Origin: Parabacteroides sp. TM07-1AC | Lineage (GTDB): Bacteria; Bacteroidota; Bacteroidia; Bacteroidales; Tannerellaceae | Length of the DNA: 64,000 bases | Reading direction: 5' to 3' | NCBI RefSeq assembly: GCF_003480915.1 | Contig: NZ_QUKD01000008.1 | Location: forward strand, 250,667-314,666 | Program-made: the position numbers and the translations under genes | The notes under the pieces: generated by a model | What the model was told of the DNA's origin: nothing | Seen by the model: the letters and a program-made list of their open reading frames with translations, nothing else | Database searches by the model: none | Part shown: positions 24,535 through 33,337 of the stretch, piece after piece | Numbering within the stretch: the stretch's first letter is position 1 | How the letters are laid out: every line of letters starts with the position of its first letter

Positions 24535-25812
24535 CTACCCAGTAAAAAAACGTTCAATAAGCAATTCAAAGAATATAAATAACAATAGAAGTAAACCTGC
24601 CAGAAGAAACCCCGGCCGCCTGGTTTTGACATACAATAAGAATGAGAGTATGGAAGAATATCCCAGCACGGTAAACCATACATCGATACGCCCCTGAAAA
24701 GTAACCTGCGTCACGCGACTGAAAGCATCTACGATCCAAAACAAGGTATGCGTCAGCTTTTCTACAAACAGCTGCAACAATCCGTATCCGGGAATACCGG
24801 GAGGAAGCAAGAGCCAGACAAGCCCTGCCGGAATAAGAAAGGTCGACAGGAAGGTCAATGGCAGATTGGTGCAAAGGAAGACCAGCGAGAACTGCCGGAA
24901 ATAATAGAGGCAAAGCAAGGTCGTTCCCGCCTGAGCTGCCAGTGTGACGGTTATCCAGCCCCAGGGTATTGCCACCAACGGATTTCTCACGACGATAAGG
25001 TTCTGTAAACGAGGTTGTAGAAACAAGATCGCCAAGACAGCCAGATAGCTCAACTGAAAACCGACATCGAAGAGATACAACGGATTAAAGACCAACATGC
25101 AGAAAGCTGCTGCCGCCAATGTATTATACCCGTCAGTCCTCCGCCTAAGTACCTGCCCGGTCAGATAAAGCGTCAGCATCAAACCGGCACGAACAGCCGA
25201 CGGTGCCAATCCGGTTACCACCACAAAACACCAAAGCAGGCAAAGTGTCGACAAATACCTCCCCCATCTACAGAAACCACTCTTAGGCAAAAAAGAGAAC
25301 AGGAAAGACAGGAACCCGCAGACGACAGCCACATGAAAACCACTTACTGCCAAAAGATGGGCAACACCGGTGACGGAAAACCGCTTCCTCACATCACGGC
25401 TCATATCTTTACGATATCCCAGCGTAATGGTTGCCAGCACCGACTTCTCTTCTTTAGACAGATTCAGCCGGTCGAAAGGCTTCAGCAAGTCGGCTTGTTC
25501 CTGCCGGGCAAATTTCATTAATGAGGAAACAGCAGGTTCTTCCCTCCTGTCCTGCCAGTAAGCAGTCCGCTGTATCGAAAAGCTAAGCAATAAAGAAAGG
25601 AATACCACGCCCCATATCCAGCGTAATTCATAATTACAACCTTCCGGCTGCATGCCCGGAGCCAGCCAGGCAAAAGCGACGAAGATCATAGAAACTACGA
25701 TCAGTAACAACGAGACGAGACTACAATGAAAGGAAGATTGCAGCAAGATTCCGGTTATCCAAATGAAAAGCGGCCTGACAAACGGCCGCTTCTGTATTTC
25801 TTTCAGGATCAT
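24535..25812 (-). CDS. comEC: ComEC/Rec2-family membrane protein, channel domain only
   Basis: 425 residues with many hydrophobic segments. The conserved Competence-domain motif is GVAHLLAVSGFHVAVVCG, followed by APSAVRAGLMLTLYL and FDVGFQLSYLAVLAI. Full-length ComEC also has a C-terminal metallo-beta-lactamase domain, which is absent; the N-terminal OB region also appears short. The protein could import single-stranded DNA in natural transformation, but the lack of the nuclease domain leaves the role open. It follows rpe by 33 bases. Confidence 0.85.
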   Translation of the reverse strand: MILKEIQKRPFVRPLFIWITGILLQSSFHCSLVSLLLIVVSMIFVAFAWLAPGMQPEGCNYELRWIWGVVFLSLLLSFSIQRTAYWQDRREEPAVSSLMKFARQEQADLLKPFDRLNLSKEEKSVLATITLGYRKDMSRDVRKRFSVTGVAHLLAVSGFHVAVVCGFLSFLFSFLPKSGFCRWGRYLSTLCLLWCFVVVTGLAPSAVRAGLMLTLYLTGQVLRRRTDGYNTLAAAAFCMLVFNPLYLFDVGFQLSYLAVLAILFLQPRLQNLIVVRNPLVAIPWGWITVTLAAQAGTTLLCLYYFRQFSLVFLCTNLPLTFLSTFLIPAGLVWLLLPPGIPGYGLLQLFVEKLTHTLFWIVDAFSRVTQVTFQGRIDVWFTVLGYSSILSFLLYVKTRRPGFLLAGLLLLLFIFFELLIERFFTG

Positions 25813-25845
25813 ACAAAGGTCGGTTTTGGTTGGTTATCAAATTCT

Positions 25846-26496
25846 CTACATCTCTTTCAGCTCTTTTATCGTTTGTATCGGATCAGGAGAGCTGAAAACA
25901 AAGCTACCGGCAACCAGTACATCCGCCCCGGCTTCAAGCAATCGTTTTCCTGTTTCCAGATTCACGCCGCCATCTACCTCGATCAGCGTATCCAGTCCCC
26001 TCTCGCGGATCATTTCTTTCAGACGAGTCGTCTTATTGACTGAATGCTCGATAAAACGTTGTCCGCCGAAGCCCGGATTAACCGACATCAGCAAAACCAT
26101 ATCCAAATCCTGAATAATATCTTCCAGCAAACTGATCGGAGAATGCGGATTTAAAGTAACAGCCGCCTTCATACCAGCCTCTTTTATCGCACCGATAGTC
26201 CGATGCAGATGCGTACAGGCTTCATAATGCACATTCATCATATAAGCACCTGCCGCAGCTACTTCCTTGACAAATTTCTGGGGTTCGACAATCATCAGAT
26301 GTACATCCATCGGTTTCTTCAGGATAGGCTTGACAGCATCCAGCACCGGAAAACCGAAAGATATATTCGGGACGAAAACACCATCCATAATATCCATGTG
26401 CAACCAGTCTGCCTCACTATTATTGATCATTTCCACCTCTTTTTGCAGGTTCAGGAAATCGGCAGACAACAAAGAAGGAGCAATTTTATGTTTCAT
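25846..26496 (-). CDS. rpe: Ribulose-phosphate 3-epimerase
   Basis: Start at ATG 26496 (MKHKIAPSLLSADF) gives 216 residues, the usual length. TIM-barrel enzyme: WLHMDIMDGVFVPNISFG with metal-binding His and Asp, DVHLMIVEP, MSVNPGFGGQRFIE, and EVDGGVNLE are all family hallmarks. It links ribulose-5-P and xylulose-5-P in the pentose phosphate pathway. A promoter box lies at 26515-26522, so translation cannot begin at the more upstream in-frame ATG at 26517. Confidence 0.95.
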   Translation of the reverse strand: MKHKIAPSLLSADFLNLQKEVEMINNSEADWLHMDIMDGVFVPNISFGFPVLDAVKPILKKPMDVHLMIVEPQKFVKEVAAAGAYMMNVHYEACTHLHRTIGAIKEAGMKAAVTLNPHSPISLLEDIIQDLDMVLLMSVNPGFGGQRFIEHSVNKTTRLKEMIRERGLDTLIEVDGGVNLETGKRLLEAGADVLVAGSFVFSSPDPIQTIKELKEM

Positions 26497-26514
26497 AATC
26501 TCAAGTCTTTTTGG

Positions 26515-26522
26515 CAAAGGTA
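26515..26522 (-). promoter_or_regulatory. -7 promoter box of rpe (minus strand TACCTTTG)
   Basis: CAAAGGTA on the plus strand, 19 bases upstream of the rpe ATG. It directly abuts the terminator of the preceding unit at 26523-26565. Confidence 0.55.
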
Positions 26523-26565
26523 CAAAAAAAGGAAAGAGAACACGATGTTAGTGTCCTCTTTCCTT
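26523..26565 (-). terminator. Intrinsic terminator of the sigma factor / small protein unit
   Basis: On the minus strand AAGGAAAGAGGACAC and GTGTTCTCTTTCCTT form a ~15-bp stem with one mismatch, followed by TTTTTTTGTA. It lies 8 bases after the stop of the small gene at 26573. Confidence 0.9.
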
Positions 26566-26572
26566 CAATTTC

Positions 26573-26755
26573 TTAGTTCATCACATAACCACAGAGTTCC
26601 GGTTGCAATGCAGGCTCTACGTGGTAGCTCCTTGCAAATTGAGAAAGGAAATCAAGCGTTTGTCTGCTTGGTGTACTTTTCTTCTCGTTCCGGTTCTTTT
26701 TAGTTCTATCTTTCAATCCATCCATACATTGTGTAGAAAATCTCTTCATAGGCAT
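26573..26755 (-). CDS. Small conserved-looking protein downstream of the sigma factor (60 aa)
   Basis: 60 residues (58 if the ATG at 26749 is used), basic N-terminal half and a C-terminal LDFLSQFARSYHVEP..CGYVMN. I recall short proteins with a similar FARSYHVE tail after sigma genes in other Bacteroidales, but cannot confirm this here. Its stop is 8 bases before a strong intrinsic terminator, which supports a real gene. About 110 bases separate it from the sigma factor stop. No membrane segment or known domain. A regulatory role is only a guess from position. Confidence 0.65.
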   Translation of the reverse strand: MPMKRFSTQCMDGLKDRTKKNRNEKKSTPSRQTLDFLSQFARSYHVEPALQPELCGYVMN

Positions 26756-26868
26756 CCCCTTTTTATTCGTTTGATAATAAAACGGGAGATTATTCTACTT
26801 ATTATATGAACCGGAGAATATTTTTTACCGGATGATAAAAATCACAATTGGCTCGCTTCGTGAACCGA

Positions 26869-27462
26869 TCATGCCATAGATAACTCTATGCTGTTTTCTT
26901 CAGCCATACGGCGCATGTTCAGGATCGCATAACGCATGCGCCCCAATGCCGTATTTATACTGACACCTGTGATATCGGCAATTTCTTTAAAGCTCAGATC
27001 CTGATAATACCGCATCTCCAGCACTTCACGCTGACTGTCGGGCAAATGTTTTACCAGTTTCTTCACATCCGACAATACCTGGTGGCGTACGATGTTATCT
27101 TCAATCGTTCCGTCGCAAAGTTTTATATTATTGAACAGATCCACTTCCACTTCATCGTTGGAAACCGTATTCTCACTGCGTTCCTGGCGGAAGTTATCAA
27201 TGATCAGATTATGTGCAATACGTGTGATCCATGCTTTAAACTTACCGTTTTCTGTGTAACGGCCCTGCTTAATAGTCATAATCACCTTAACAAAAGTCTC
27301 CTGAAAGATATCTTCTGTCAATTCCTTATTGCGGACTATAAAGTAAATATAGGAATGGATACTGCTTTTATGACGGTTCAACAACACATCAAACGCAGCA
27401 TTATTACCTTGCGCATAAATGACAACCAGTTCTTCGTCGGTCATCGATTTTAAAGTCTTCAT
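26869..27462 (-). CDS. RNA polymerase sigma factor, ECF-like sigma-70 family
   Basis: 197 residues with region 2 (AFDVLLNRHKSSIHSYIYF, ELTEDIFQETFVKV, FKAWITRIAHNLIIDNFR) and region 4 (LPDSQREVLEMRYYQDLSFKEIADITGVSINTALGRMRYAI). No anti-sigma factor is adjacent, unlike SusCD-linked ECF sigma factors, so it may be a more general Bacteroidales ECF member. The only close partner is the small gene downstream. Its promoter region 27463-27600 is AT-rich and shows no exact TAnnTTTG box. Confidence 0.92.
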   Translation of the reverse strand: MKTLKSMTDEELVVIYAQGNNAAFDVLLNRHKSSIHSYIYFIVRNKELTEDIFQETFVKVIMTIKQGRYTENGKFKAWITRIAHNLIIDNFRQERSENTVSNDEVEVDLFNNIKLCDGTIEDNIVRHQVLSDVKKLVKHLPDSQREVLEMRYYQDLSFKEIADITGVSINTALGRMRYAILNMRRMAEENSIELSMA

Positions 27463-27602
27463 TACTTCTATGTTTTATAGTTTCTTTGAGTAATGTTTAT
27501 GCTATAGGCAACGAGGTTTTAAATGTTAGACAATTTTGTTTTCGAAAGCAAAAGAACAAAAAGTATTTTAAACGGACAAATATTTCTGTTATTTTTATAC
27601 AA

Positions 27603-27647
27603 AAATGTCCCCTGCCTGTACGTTTTATGTACAAACAGGGGACATTT
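27603..27647 (-). terminator. Intrinsic terminator of the FadL-like gene
   Basis: AAATGTCCCCTG (27603-27614) pairs with CAGGGGACATTT (27636-27647); an inner TGTAC/GTACA pairing extends the hairpin. On the minus strand it is followed by TTTTTGTAT. It lies 18 bases after the stop codon. Confidence 0.88.
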
Positions 27648-27664
27648 GCTAACAAACTATATTT

Positions 27665-29299
27665 TTAGAACTTATACCCCAAGGTTAAAGCTACCTGCGT
27701 CGTTTTTGTCTTCAAAGAAGCAGGGTCGGATTTAACAACCACACCTTCTTTCAATAACTCATCAACATCGCTTATTCCCGCATGATAAGTACTGGGAAAA
27801 GCATAAGCATCCTCTTTATACACACGATAAACACAAGCTAAATCCATATAAAAATTAGGGGTAAAACGATATCCCAAACCTACAGAATAGGAATTAGTAC
27901 CTTTATCCACGGTGTAATTAGGAATAGTACCCACAACCCCTATGGCTTGAGTATAATATTCTCCCTTCTCATTCAATGGCGGGATACCATCCTTTACATG
28001 TTGCTTCATTGGAGAAGTTTTCCATAAAGTTCCGGCACGAACAGAAAACTGGGGAGTTATTTTATATTCTGCTCCCACTTTCAATGTTCCGGACATTCCA
28101 AAATCCTTCTTAATATCATCCGTAGCCTGCAAATCAAACCCATCCAAGTCGTTCAAGTTCATCCGCTTATAATTAGTCAATTCATAATCGGCACTGATCA
28201 GGAAGTTCTGTCCGACACCTGCCACACTGAATATCCAACGATCCGGAGTACGAAGATGATAATCTCCGGCTTGAGATTTAGGTGTACTCATCGGATCCCA
28301 CTTCTGATTGTTGATAATGGTTTGAGCTGTACCGCTGAAATAGTCGGTCAGTTTATACCACGTCGGAGAATTATAGGCAACACCGACACGCAGAAAATCT
28401 ACCGGACGTACGATTGCTCCTACATTAAAAGCATAACCTGTTCCATCCGTAGACAAACCATTATCCATCCACAACTGACTAGCCATAGGAAAATCCTCCG
28501 TATACTTAGTCGTCATACTGAAATCCAGATCCGTTATGGCAACCGTTGCTCCCAGGAAAAATCGATCGGAGATATTAGTTGCAAACGAAATATTATATTG
28601 ACCGATAGATCCTTTCTCATTCACCAACAAATCGGCATTTTGAGGACTATAACTTTCCCAGCCGTTCGCCCCTTGCTTTCCGAAAGCAGAATGATACTCA
28701 TCACTACTATCATCATAAGGATCGAAGAAACCGGCATCAAACCCTAAGATCGGCAACCAAGGCAAGTTGGGATTATTATAAGGTTCATAACTTCCTTCTA
28801 CATATTTAAGATCGCTAACCTTAATACCATAAGCCATATCAGCCACATAATCTGCCAACGAGTAAGCCTGCGCCCCATTCATCCGGTAAGAACGGTTAAA
28901 ACTCTTCACCCGGTTATAGGAAATACCGAGATTCCAGCCTACAAGTCCTTCATCATTACCTGTCGGGAAATATCCCACATAAGCAATATTGTCAAAGTTA
29001 AACTTTGTCTTACTGGCATCCGCTTTAAAACCATTCCAGTTCGTATTTGCTTTTGACGTTGATAAACTTATCGTAGTAACCACTTCGGAGCTACGATATA
29101 TCCCCAACCCGGCCGGGTTAGTAGACATAGACGATATATCCCCACCTAATGCACCAAAAGCGCCACTCATACCCAAATAACGGGCAGTCCCGTTCAAATC
29201 CGTCTGCGACAATCTGTATGCATCCATCTCACCTTGTGCATATGCGACACCACCGGCCAGGAAAAATGCCGATATAAATAAGCACGTTATTCTTTTCAT
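27665..29299 (-). CDS. OmpP1/FadL/TodX-family outer-membrane protein
   Basis: 544 residues. Signal peptide ending AYA before QGEM (about residue 22). The N-terminal plug-like region has ARYLGMSGAFGALGGDISSMSTNPAGLG, matching the NPA motif of FadL-type channels. Alternating strands follow and the chain ends with QVALTLGYKF, a barrel terminus. FadL relatives import hydrophobic compounds; the ligand here is unknown. It follows the secreted low-complexity gene by ~90 bases with a weak hairpin between. Confidence 0.85.
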   Translation of the reverse strand: MKRITCLFISAFFLAGGVAYAQGEMDAYRLSQTDLNGTARYLGMSGAFGALGGDISSMSTNPAGLGIYRSSEVVTTISLSTSKANTNWNGFKADASKTKFNFDNIAYVGYFPTGNDEGLVGWNLGISYNRVKSFNRSYRMNGAQAYSLADYVADMAYGIKVSDLKYVEGSYEPYNNPNLPWLPILGFDAGFFDPYDDSSDEYHSAFGKQGANGWESYSPQNADLLVNEKGSIGQYNISFATNISDRFFLGATVAITDLDFSMTTKYTEDFPMASQLWMDNGLSTDGTGYAFNVGAIVRPVDFLRVGVAYNSPTWYKLTDYFSGTAQTIINNQKWDPMSTPKSQAGDYHLRTPDRWIFSVAGVGQNFLISADYELTNYKRMNLNDLDGFDLQATDDIKKDFGMSGTLKVGAEYKITPQFSVRAGTLWKTSPMKQHVKDGIPPLNEKGEYYTQAIGVVGTIPNYTVDKGTNSYSVGLGYRFTPNFYMDLACVYRVYKEDAYAFPSTYHAGISDVDELLKEGVVVKSDPASLKTKTTQVALTLGYKF

Positions 29300-29328
29300 C
29301 GTTTCTCTTGTTAATACCTTTTAAATAT

Positions 29329-29360
29329 ATAAGGGCTCATGTAGGAATACAGGCCCTTAT
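29329..29360 (-). terminator. Weak hairpin between the low-complexity gene and the FadL-like gene
   Basis: ATAAGGGC (29329-29336) pairs with GCCCTTAT (29353-29360). No strong T-run follows on the minus strand, so partial read-through into the FadL-like gene is likely. Confidence 0.45.
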
Positions 29361-29388
29361 ACTATAATTATATTATCTCTTTCATATT

Positions 29389-30741
29389 TTATCTGCGACC
29401 ACCTGAACGACCGCCGCCTCCGCCGCCACTTGAACGGCTGCTACTGCTACCTCCACTGCTGAATGAGCTACTACGACTGCTGCTACTTCTGGAAGGAGCG
29501 GAATAAGTGCTCTGGCTTCTGGAAGGAGAAGATGTGCTGAAACTTGAACGGCTGCTACTACTTCTTGCCGGAGCTGAATAAGATCCGGATGAAGACCTTG
29601 TACCTGAACCGGTATATTCGCTTCTACGAGTTGTCGTACTCGGACGGGTACGTACCGTAGATTCAGACTGTACGCGACCTGAAGAAGACGAACTTCTGCT
29701 AGAACGTATGCTACTATTGTTTCTTATGCTTTCTCCTCTCGTTGAAGAAGCAGACGACGAACGTGTAGAATAACGATCAGAACTCAATCCTCTTGCACTG
29801 CTTGCACGGTTGTTTTCACTTCTTAAAGATGTTGCACGATTCGATGATCTGTAAGATGACGAACGGTTTGATGATGCGGAGCTATAGCGACTGGAAGAAC
29901 TTCTTCCGGAAGTATAACGGCTTGACATTGCACGCCCCGACGATCTGTAGTTGTACGGGTTATAATAATGGTGGTGATGGTGTCCCCAATAGCCGCCACC
30001 TCCCCAGTAACCGCCGCCCCAATAGCCGCCGTACCAAGGACTGCTCCAGCCTGCATAGAAGCCACCCCAGCCCCAGCCGAATCCCCAGCGGGGACCATAC
30101 CAGGAAGAGTAAGTCCACCACGGACTATAACTATACCAAGGGTCATACCAGTTATTATACCACGGAGAGTTCCAGCCGTACCAGCCTCCCCAGTTATTAC
30201 CCACGTTAATGTTCACATTCACATTGGCATTACCGTCTGAGTAATCCGTATCGTAACCATAACTGTAATAACCGTCGCTCAGATACAGATCCACCTGGTC
30301 TGCACCGGCAATCGTGATCTTACTCGGAGAATGATAACGAACAATACGCTCCGTATATTCCGTATCCGAACGGCGTTCCGATTTCTTCGTTACCTTTTGG
30401 TTGTTATCCGGTAATTCTTCGATATAAGTTCCGTCCTCGTCATCGAAGTCCTCATCATAAGGTTCTTCCACGTCGACAGATGTATATCGCCTATTGTATT
30501 CATCTACGTCCCTGTTTTCTTCAAACGCCGGATGCGAATCCGAAGCCGATGCCAAAACGATTGCAGATGAAGATCCCGTTGCATCTTCTTTTTTGGGCTG
30601 TATAACCTTCTCTTCTGTTTTTTCTTTCTTTTTTTCTTTACTTGAAGAGAAATACACATCATCAAAGAACTCCTCCTGGGCTGCGGCACTGAAGCCAACC
30701 AGGAGCATCACCACTAAAGATGTTAATTTCATGGGTTTCAT
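29389..30741 (-). CDS. Secreted low-complexity protein with Trp/Tyr/Gly-rich and Ser/Arg-rich regions
   Basis: 450 residues, unrecognised as a family. A signal peptide (residues 1-21, ending SAAA before QEE) is followed by a Lys/Glu-rich stretch, an acidic segment (DEDFDDEDG), a short folded-looking piece (IAGADQVDLYLSDGYYSYGYD), then about residues 175-265 very rich in Trp, Tyr, Gly, Pro and Asn, with five consecutive His near the end. The last ~180 residues are almost wholly Ser/Arg with a Gly-rich tail. The aromatic and basic compositions suggest binding to surfaces, glycans or nucleic acid, or self-association. Function unknown. Confidence 0.8.
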   Translation of the reverse strand: MKPMKLTSLVVMLLVGFSAAAQEEFFDDVYFSSSKEKKKEKTEEKVIQPKKEDATGSSSAIVLASASDSHPAFEENRDVDEYNRRYTSVDVEEPYDEDFDDEDGTYIEELPDNNQKVTKKSERRSDTEYTERIVRYHSPSKITIAGADQVDLYLSDGYYSYGYDTDYSDGNANVNVNINVGNNWGGWYGWNSPWYNNWYDPWYSYSPWWTYSSWYGPRWGFGWGWGGFYAGWSSPWYGGYWGGGYWGGGGYWGHHHHHYYNPYNYRSSGRAMSSRYTSGRSSSSRYSSASSNRSSSYRSSNRATSLRSENNRASSARGLSSDRYSTRSSSASSTRGESIRNNSSIRSSRSSSSSGRVQSESTVRTRPSTTTRRSEYTGSGTRSSSGSYSAPARSSSSRSSFSTSSPSRSQSTYSAPSRSSSSRSSSFSSGGSSSSRSSGGGGGGRSGGRR

Positions 30742-30852
30742 ATTCGTTTCTCCTCTACATTAATATATTTATTCTACTGTTTAGACTCTGTTTCCATTGT
30801 CAGGGTTTAAATGCGTACTCTTAATAACTCTAAAAATCTCGCATTCTACATA

Positions 30853-30860
30853 CAAATATA
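30853..30860 (-). promoter_or_regulatory. -7 promoter box of the low-complexity gene (minus strand TATATTTG)
   Basis: CAAATATA on the plus strand, with CCAA at 30879-30882 as possible -33 element (18-base spacer). It implies a ~100-base 5' leader. Confidence 0.5.
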
Positions 30861-31050
30861 ACGCGTTCCCAATAAGAACCAAGCATTTATATATACTTTA
30901 ACTTTAATATTTATCCAGGCATTGCGTTTACATTAAATAAGATGCAGTTCGACTTACAAACGCTGCACCGCTTCCCCTAAGAGAAAAAGACACGACTCAC
31001 CGTCCGATTGTTTTTAGACTACTGTTTGATTTTTTTCCAAAGATAAATCG

Positions 31051-31058
31051 TATATTTG
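31051..31058 (+). promoter_or_regulatory. -7 promoter box of the carboxynorspermidine dehydrogenase unit (TATATTTG)
   Basis: Exact TAnnTTTG with TTTG at 31025-31028 as the -33 element (22-base spacer), 57 bases before the ATG. Confidence 0.65.
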
Positions 31059-31114
31059 TCCTTTGGTTTAAAACCTTGTAAACTGTATATTAACAAGATT
31101 AATTCTATTTGTAA

Positions 31115-32308
31115 ATGGGAAGAGTATTAGTTATTGGTGCAGGGGGCGTAAGTACCGTTGCTGTTAAAAAGATCGCGATGAACGCTGATGTTTTTACCGA
31201 TATCATGGTGGCCAGCCGCACGAAAAGCAAGTGCGACCAGATTGCTGCCGATATCAAGAATGTGAAGGTGAAGACAGCACAGGTCAATGCGGACAACGTG
31301 GACGAGCTCGTTGCATTGTTTAATGACTTCAAGCCCGAGTTGGTTGTCAACCTGGCTTTACCTTATCAGGACCTCTCCATCATGGACGCCTGCCTGGCTT
31401 ACGGTGTCAGCTATCTCGACACCGCCAACTACGAACCGCTGGACGAGGCGAAATATGAATATAGCTGGCAGTGGGCCTACAAAGACCGCTTTGAAAAGGC
31501 GGGGCTGACGGCTATCCTGGGATGCGGATTCGATCCTGGCGTAACAGGAGTATATACAGCTTATGCAGCAAAGCATCATTTCGATGAAATCCAGTATCTG
31601 GACATCGTAGACTGCAACGCAGGCGATCACCACAAGGCATTCGCTACGAACTTCAATCCGGAAATCAATATCCGCGAAATCACCCAGCGTGGTAAATATT
31701 TCGAGGACGGGGAATGGAAAGACACCGATCCGCTGTCGGTACACAAGCCGCTGAACTACCCGAATGTAGGTCCGCGCGAATCGTACCTGATGTATCACGA
31801 AGAGCTGGAAAGTCTGACAAAGAACTTCCCGACCATCAAGCGTGCCCGCTTCTGGATGACGTTCGGACAGGAATACCTGACTCATTTACGTGTAATCCAG
31901 AATATCGGCATGTCGCGTATCGACCCGATCATGTACAACGGACAGGAGATCGTTCCGATCCAGTTCCTGAAAGCCGTACTGCCTAACCCGGGTGACCTGG
32001 GCGAAAACTATACGGGCGAAACTTCTATCGGCTGCCGTATCCGCGGTATCAAGGACGGAAAAGAACAGACTTACTACGTCTACAACAACTGCAGCCACGA
32101 AGCAGCCTACAAGGAAACAGGCGCACAGGGCGTAAGTTATACGACAGGCGTTCCCGCCATGATCGGTGCCAAGCTCTTCATGCAGGGAATATGGAAGAAA
32201 CCGGGCGTATGGAACGTGGAAGAGTTCAATCCGGATCCGTTCATGAAAGAACTGAACGAGCAAGGTTTGCCCTGGCACGAAATGTTTAATGTAGACCTTG
32301 AGTTGTAA
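31115..32308 (+). CDS. Carboxynorspermidine dehydrogenase (saccharopine dehydrogenase family)
   Basis: 397 residues. N-terminal Rossmann motif VIGAGGVSTVAV (residues 6-17), then MVASRTKSKCDQIA and LGCGFDPGVTGVYTAYAA, typical of the carboxy(nor)spermidine synthase subgroup rather than lysine-pathway saccharopine enzymes. It condenses aspartate semialdehyde with putrescine or diaminopropane; a decarboxylase, not in this window, would complete spermidine or norspermidine synthesis. It is followed after 5 bases by the radical SAM gene, so they share a transcript. Confidence 0.9.
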   Translation: MGRVLVIGAGGVSTVAVKKIAMNADVFTDIMVASRTKSKCDQIAADIKNVKVKTAQVNADNVDELVALFNDFKPELVVNLALPYQDLSIMDACLAYGVSYLDTANYEPLDEAKYEYSWQWAYKDRFEKAGLTAILGCGFDPGVTGVYTAYAAKHHFDEIQYLDIVDCNAGDHHKAFATNFNPEINIREITQRGKYFEDGEWKDTDPLSVHKPLNYPNVGPRESYLMYHEELESLTKNFPTIKRARFWMTFGQEYLTHLRVIQNIGMSRIDPIMYNGQEIVPIQFLKAVLPNPGDLGENYTGETSIGCRIRGIKDGKEQTYYVYNNCSHEAAYKETGAQGVSYTTGVPAMIGAKLFMQGIWKKPGVWNVEEFNPDPFMKELNEQGLPWHEMFNVDLEL

Positions 32309-32313
32309 GAATA

Positions 32314-33327
32314 ATGAGTAATATCTACAGGATACTGCGTCTTAGCACACGTATCAAAAGCAGAAGGATCAAGCTGTTAGGCATTTGGGCCTTTCACCTG
32401 CTGGGTAAAAGGTACATCGGCATTTTCCTCGATCCGGTACTGGCTTGCAACTACAGGTGCAAGATGTGTTATTTCAGCGATGAAGAAAAAAGAAAGACCT
32501 ACCGTGGTATCCTGGGATATGAAGATATAGAAACTATTGCCGGCCGTTTGTTTCACCGGGCATTGAAGCTTCAGATTGGCTGCGGGGCGGAGCCTACATT
32601 ATATAAAGACCTGGTAAAAGTCATTTCGCTGGGTAAAAAATACAATGTTCCTTACATCTCAATAACTTCAAACGGAGCTTTATTGACCAGGGAGTTATTG
32701 ACGGAGGCAATCGAAGCCGGGCTCGACGAACTGACATTATCGGCGCACGGGGTCACACGGGAGACTTATGAATACCTGATGGCAAACGGCAAGTTTGACC
32801 GGTTCCAGGAGTTACTGGCTGATATTGCTGAAATAAAAAAGAAATATCCGGCATTCAAATTACGTATAAACTATACGATCAACAACAGGAATCTGAATGA
32901 GTTAAGCCGTATCTGGGAGGTGATCGGGGATGAAATGGACATTCTCCAGCTAAGGCCCATCCAGAAGATCGGGAATACCGAATACCAGGATTTCGACCTT
33001 ACACAGATTTACGAGAAGTATGATACGATATTAGTCCCGTTGATAGAAGAATGCAAACGTAGAAATATTGTTTGCCTGGTTCCTCAGAAACAGAATCTTA
33101 TCATACTCGAAAATGACGAAGTCGAGGACGACGGCATTGAAAAGGCTACTTACTGCTACGTCTCTCCCCAAGGCTGTTGGAAAGATGATTTCGATTACCG
33201 GACAGAGACATTCGAATCGTATGCATCCAGGGTACACCTGGGCAGGAAACTGTTCGGCAAAGTACTGAAAGGAGGCAACCACCGGAAAGTGGTAGTGACG
33301 CGTAAGATGAATTATAACATTAAATAA
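32314..33327 (+). CDS. Radical SAM protein of unknown reaction
   Basis: 337 residues. The iron-sulfur motif is Cys45-x3-Cys49-x2-Cys52 (ACNYRCKMC), and GCGAEPTLY plays the GGEP role in SAM binding. ITSNGALLT and LTLSAHGVT fit a MoaA/PqqE-like barrel. The C-terminus has only a few Cys (TYCYVSPQGCW) and no full SPASM domain. Position between polyamine synthesis and bcp/recA gives little hint; sequence style is that of the peptide- or lipid-modifying class. I cannot name a substrate. Confidence 0.85.
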   Translation: MSNIYRILRLSTRIKSRRIKLLGIWAFHLLGKRYIGIFLDPVLACNYRCKMCYFSDEEKRKTYRGILGYEDIETIAGRLFHRALKLQIGCGAEPTLYKDLVKVISLGKKYNVPYISITSNGALLTRELLTEAIEAGLDELTLSAHGVTRETYEYLMANGKFDRFQELLADIAEIKKKYPAFKLRINYTINNRNLNELSRIWEVIGDEMDILQLRPIQKIGNTEYQDFDLTQIYEKYDTILVPLIEECKRRNIVCLVPQKQNLIILENDEVEDDGIEKATYCYVSPQGCWKDDFDYRTETFESYASRVHLGRKLFGKVLKGGNHRKVVVTRKMNYNIK

Positions 33328-33337
33328 ACTGAATAAT

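Larger units (their letters stand above)
30742..31114. other. Divergent intergenic region (373 bases)
   Basis: AT-rich. Holds the promoter of the low-complexity gene on the minus strand (30853-30860) and of carboxynorspermidine dehydrogenase on the plus strand (31051-31058). No small reading frame, riboswitch or repeat was recognised between them. Confidence 0.6.

Noticed and set aside
27463..27602. Small frames upstream of the sigma factor on the plus strand
   Set aside because: Low-complexity AT-rich sequence with no ribosome site, overlapping the terminator hairpin.
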